From Oenanthe sinensis (lineage: Eukaryota; Streptophyta; Magnoliopsida; Apiales; Apiaceae): a stretch of DNA of 64,000 nucleotides. Position 1 is the stretch's first letter, and every line of letters begins with the position of its first letter. The position numbers and the translations under genes are program-made. Below are positions 59,815 to 64,000 of this stretch, one piece after another. The stretch spans positions 17,119,631 to 17,183,630 of the forward strand of contig CM053802.1 in assembly GCA_028671895.1 (NCBI GenBank), written 5' to 3'. Under the pieces are notes generated by a model. It worked only from the letters and a program-made list of their open reading frames with translations, did not search any database and was not told where the DNA came from.

Positions 59815-62060
59815 ATTTAACAGCATCAAGATTCCCCCATTTGACAGAGAACACTATATTCTATGGAAGAAGAAAATGTTGACATTCATCAAGACTGTAA
59901 ATTACATGTATCCTGAGATCTTGAAGAATGGATCCTTCATGCCAGTAACACTAGTTCCTGAAACAACAAGTGGCTCAGAAGTAATACCGGTCACATGGGT
60001 ACCAAAAGATCCATCTCAGTACACTAACACAAAAAGAGAGAAGGTTGCACTTGACAACAGTCTCATGCTCATACTGACTGATTATCTAGACATGGTCATG
60101 TATAACAATGTTGTAAATTGCACCACTTCCAAGCATATTTGGGAAATCATAGAGCTACTATGTGAAGGCATAGTGGAAGTAAGAGAAAATCAAAGACAGT
60201 TGTTTGTCTCACAATATGAAGCATTTATGTTAAAACCAAATGAGGGCATAACTGAGGTTTTTGAAAGGTTTAACAAACTGATCAATGAACTCCAGTTACA
60301 TTGAAAGACCTATGAGATAAAAGAAAAGAACTTGAAGTTTCTGTTGACTCTTCCAGAGCACTTGGAGCACAAAATTGCTGCTATTAGAGAAGGAAGAGAT
60401 CTAATAAAACTTCCATTGGAAACTCTGTATGGAATATTAAAGGCATATGAACTAGAGTACTTTCAAAAGAAGTCTATTCTAGGAAAAAGAGCAAAATGGA
60501 AAATGTCTCTAGTGCCTTAATTGTCAAAGAACCAATGAAGGTATAAAGAGCTGGTACAAGCCAAAGAATGAAAAATGAGGAAAGTGTTGAAAATGACAAT
60601 GAAGAAAAAGAATTTGAAGATGATGAATTCTACACTCTTGAAGAGCTTGAAAGTATGGACAACAAGTTTATGGCCTTCATGGCTAGAAAGTTTGGAAACT
60701 TGAGGTTTAAGAAAAATAAAAGATTAAAGCCAAAACCAAACTTTGGCTCTTCAAGTAAAGGCAAAGCTCCTAAGAATAATTTCAAAGGAGGTTACAAGAC
60801 TGGATCTGTTGAAAGGTCAAAGATAAGATGTTATAACTGTGATGAAAGGTCAAATAAATCTCAACAAGTCAGGTACTAATTCTCACTTGTCCATGTCAAA
60901 ATCTCAATATAAGAAAACTATGGAATAATTGAGTGTTGAGATGTTTAATATTCATACCAGTATGAATGCTGCTTATGAGGAAATTGATAGATTGTTGAAA
61001 GTCAATGATGAACTGTCTGTTAAGAATGAACACCTATAACTATCCTTGATTAACATGTAAACTATGAAATAAGAGAATGAGTATTTAAAGAATACAATCA
61101 CTTGTCTATAATAGATTGAGAAGTTCTTAAGAGATCAAATCTCTGAGAATGAACTGAAAATAAAATCTTATCAAAACTCATTTGTAGTACCACAAGAGTT
61201 TCATGAAAAACATCAGGAAAATTCTAAGACTGGAGTTGGGTTTGTCTATGACACTCTAAAAAAGAAAAGGTTTATGTCAACAAAAGGCAAGAAAACTAAA
61301 GTCCTTGGTAATCCTCACATTTTGAAAAATGTTAAGGCTCCAATTTTTAAGAAAGCAACTGCTGAGTTTGATGAAGTCAGTATGGTCATCAAACAACAAT
61401 TGAATGATGAGGATGAGCTAAAGGCTAAGAATGATGTGCCTTATGTTGAAGTAGAAGATCAACCAGTCAAGGCCAAGTCCACCTCTGTTAAGCTTGAAAG
61501 AAAGAAAAATGTCCAGAAAAATGATACCATGCATGTTAAGAAGAAAAAGGCAAATAGAAATGGAAAAATGGGCATTAATAAACACAACAATTATGCACCT
61601 GTTCACAATGCCCCTAGAAAAATTTGTAAAAACTGTGCTTCAACAAATCACCTTACTTATGTGTGCAAGAAACTTGCTGGTAATAATGCCGAATTTGCTT
61701 GTGGCTATGTGAAACCTTTAATGCATGATAATCATAAATTCTGTGACAAATTTTATCATATGCCATGCAACCTGAATGTTATGAATACTTGCTTTAAATT
61801 AAGGAAACAGTTTGTTAAATGATGCATTAGTCAAAACCTAGACAACAAAACTGCTAGGCCTAAGTCTACAAGTCCAGTTAAAGGAAGAAAACACTCCATG
61901 TCACCTAGAAATGCATCTAGCTTATGAAGCACTAACCACGCTAGGAATCGAAACCAGAAAAGGAAATTATGCATGATAAAATGACTAGGACTGTTAACAA
62001 GAAAAATGACATTCATATGACTAAGCAAAAAGGACCCAACCTAGTTTGGGTACCAAAGAA
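59815..62060 (+). pseudogene. Copia gag region, broken
   Basis: From KIPPFDREHYILWKKKMLTF onward it encodes a retrotransposon gag with a UBN2-like domain (VSQYEAFMLKPNEGITEVFE, LTLPEHLEHKIAAIREGRDL). The frame is broken by TGA at 60302-60304, by a shift near 60500 and by further stops near 60880 and 61020-61130. The first zinc knuckle keeps only its first CYNC half near 60831. A later CKNC..H....C knuckle (about 61630-61672) is complete. A GPNLVWVPKKT stretch near 62035 precedes the protease. Confidence 0.8.
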
Positions 62061-62109
62061 AACTTGATATTGTTTTGATTGCGGGGCACATGTAAGAAGA
62101 AAAAGATTA

Positions 62110-62460
62110 TGTAGATCTTGGACAATGGATGCTCAAGGCACATGACTGGTGACAAAGCCCTACCGTCACAATTCAAGGAAGCGGCTGACCCAATGGTGAC
62201 CTTTGGAGACAACATCATAAGTTTCACTATGGGATATGGCAAATTGATTCATGGAAATATTTTTGTTGAAGATGTAGCTTTGGTAAATGGTTTGAAGCAC
62301 AATTTGTTGAGCATCACTCAATTCTGCGACAAAGACTTGAAGGGGAGTTTGATAAAGAAATGTGCCATAGAAAAACTAAAGAAATTGCTCTCTATGGAGT
62401 AATAAAAGGAAGCCTGTTTGTAGCTGATTTGGATTCTGCAAACAAGGATAAGATATGTTG
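62110..62460 (+). pseudogene. Copia protease region
   Basis: ILDNGCSRHMTGD at about 62115 is the retropepsin active-site region of copia elements. The usual Asp-Ser-Gly is Asp-Asn-Gly here, an unusual change at the active site. VNGLKHNLLSITQFCD follows, as normal for the family. The frame is lost near 62375. Confidence 0.75.
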
Positions 62461-62489
62461 TTTCTACACCAAGGCCTCAGAAAAAGAAA

Positions 62490-63536
62490 GCTGGCTATGA
62501 CACAAAAGGCTCTCTCACTTGAACTTTAAAAATCTGAATTCTCTAGTCAAAAGAAAGTTGGTAAAGGACTTGCCTCAACTTGAATTCTGCATAGAACTAT
62601 TGTGTAAGGCATGTCAAAAAGGAAAAATGAAATGATCAAGTCACAGAAGTAAATAATTCACATCAATCACAAAACCTCTACAATTGATTCACATGGATCT
62701 CTTTGGACCAGTTAATGTCATGTCAATGTCAAAGAAGAGATATGCATTGGTCATGGTTGATGACTACTCTAAATACACATGGGTAAAATTCTTGCATTTA
62801 AAAGATGAGGCTCATGAACTTATCATTGAAAATTTAAAGAAATTGGATAAAGTCCCTACACCTGTTGTGGCTATAAGAAGTGATAATGGGACATAGTTTA
62901 AAAATGCTACATTAAATGAATTCTGCAAAGAAAATGGAATCACTCATCAATTCTCATCTTCAAGAACTCCACAGCAAAATGGAGTTGTTGAAAGAAAAAA
63001 ATAGGACTCTAATTGAGGCTGCAAGAACTATGTTAGCAGAAGCTGGTCTACCAATAATTTTTTGGGCTGAAGCTGTCAGAACTGCATGTTACACTCAAAA
63101 CATGACATTCATCACAAAACCTATTGGAAAGACTCCATATAATATTATGATAGGCAAGAGGCCATCTGTTAAATATATGCATGTGTTTGGAGCAAAATGT
63201 TTCATTCTCAAAGATGATGCTGATCATCTAGGAATATTTGAAGCAAAAACATATGAAGGAATTTTTGTAGGATACTCCTTAGACAAGGTTGTCTATAGAG
63301 TATATGTGGTTGATCAACAAAAAGTGATGGAAAGCACAAATGTGACTTTTGATGACTTCAAGTTTCCTGCCATGAGCCTTGAAGGAGAAAACCGTGACAC
63401 TTTGAGATTTGAAAATGAAATGAAAATGGAATCATTTGTAAATGAGAAAGATGAAAATGTACATGAAGACTCACATGTGGAAATTTCACATGGTGAAACT
63501 AAAGAGAGAAATACTGAGGATTTCAGTCACATCTAA
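62490..63536 (+). pseudogene. Copia integrase, broken
   Basis: A degraded GAG-pre-integrase HKRLSHLNFKNLNSLVK (its Trp-side part has a stop) precedes the integrase core. The three acidic positions are visible in LIHMDLFGP, RSDNGT and NGVVERK. A TAG at 62894-62896 follows RSDNGT, and an A-run near 62995 shifts the frame before the RTLIEAARTMLAEAGLP block. The C-terminal part (PYNIMIGKRPSVKYMHVFGA, EGIFVGYS) is intact to a stop at 63534-63536. Confidence 0.85.
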
Positions 63537-63779
63537 CTTGAGAATTCTCCACACAACCCTAACATCAACTCAGGGAGAGCTTCTCTAGGATCAAAAACTA
63601 ATGCAAACAATTCTAATCAGGAAGAAACAAGTTCAAATCCTAGATGTGTGGCTCATGAAAAAAATAGAATAGAGCTCACACTGCATATCAAATAATTAGG
63701 AACCCTGATGAAGCAGTAACGACAAGAAGGGAAACCATAAATGAATGTTTGTTTGCTTGTTTCTTGTCCTAAAAGGATT

Positions 63780-64000
63780 TAAGAAGTATTGTTGGATCCA
63801 GATTGGATTATTTCCATGCAGGAGGAATTGAATCAATTTGAGAGAAACAATGTTTGAGAACTAATGCCACCTCTAAAGGATAAATCAATCATTGGCACTA
63901 AATGGGTTTTCAGAAGCAAAATGGATTAATATGAAATTGTCATAAGGAACAAGGCAAGATTGGTTGCTAAGGGATATTCACAAGAAGAAGTCATTGACTA
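63780..64000 (+). pseudogene. Copia reverse transcriptase, start only
   Basis: Fragments MQEELNQFERNN, IIGTKWVFRSKM and NKARLVAKGYSQEEVID are the beginning of the copia RT domain. They are interrupted by TGA and TAA. The window ends before the catalytic motif. Confidence 0.8.

Larger units (their letters stand above)
58511..64000 (+). mobile_element. Ty1/copia retrotransposon (SIRE-like), 5' part, decayed
   Basis: A probable 5' LTR (58511-59751) starts TGTAAC and ends CTTACA. It is followed after two bases by the primer-binding site TGGTATCAGAGC (59754-59765), complementary to initiator Met tRNA. The internal part runs in the order gag, protease, integrase, reverse transcriptase, which is the copia order, and leaves the window in reverse transcriptase. 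The gag type (UBN2-like domain) and long LTR suggest the SIRE/Maximus group. Many stops and frameshifts show an old, inactive copy. The left boundary is inferred from TG..CA symmetry only. Confidence 0.8.

Overview
This window is nuclear DNA of a flowering plant, most likely a eudicot. It is strongly AT-rich, its genes are split by many short-to-medium introns with GT..AG (twice GC..AG) borders, and all recognised products are plant-type or plant-organelle proteins. Inserted transposons fill the spaces between genes and many introns. The family identities come from reading the translations and recalling the families; no database search was run. The exact species cannot be read from the sequence.

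Layout, all recognised genes on the + strand: (1) an intronless PEX11B-type peroxisome proliferation gene (1705-2376). (2) About 8 kb without a gene (2377-10806), holding two short MITEs with clear target duplications, a TG/AG microsatellite, a long miRNA-precursor-like hairpin (about 8535-8715) and a cluster of ACGCTAC-type palindromes. (3) A decayed ubinuclein-like gene (10807-13884), whose following stretch carries a complete solo LTR (14339-15878, TSD TTTAG) and an inverted, mutated copy of its own first exon (16990-17260). (4) A PC4/KIWI transcriptional coactivator (19548-20985). (5) A sirtuin SRT2 copy (22593-26867) with two frameshifts and the catalytic His changed to Tyr, probably a pseudogene. 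(6) PPD2, a thylakoid-lumen PsbP-domain protein (29065-31488). (7) A Helitron-like element (about 34176-36398). (8) UVR8, the UV-B photoreceptor, in 12 exons (38090-45636). (9) A non-autonomous hAT element of 1754 bp with 8-bp TSD (46852-48605) and a Mutator-like MITE with 9-bp TSD (48740-49103). (10) A class-3 aldehyde dehydrogenase with a probable plastid transit peptide, ALDH3I1-like (50208-57513). (11) The 5' part of a decayed Ty1/copia element of SIRE-like type (about 58511 to the window end).

The genes do not form an operon-like unit. UVR8, PPD2, ALDH3 and KIWI are independent housekeeping, light or stress genes. I saw no rRNA, tRNA or CRISPR array. No wholly new gene system is evident. 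The least explained signals are the miRNA-like foldback at 8.6 kb, the exon-like segment carried inside the hAT element, the inactivated sirtuin, the ubinuclein fragment with its inverted exon copy, and the palindrome-bearing MITE family.
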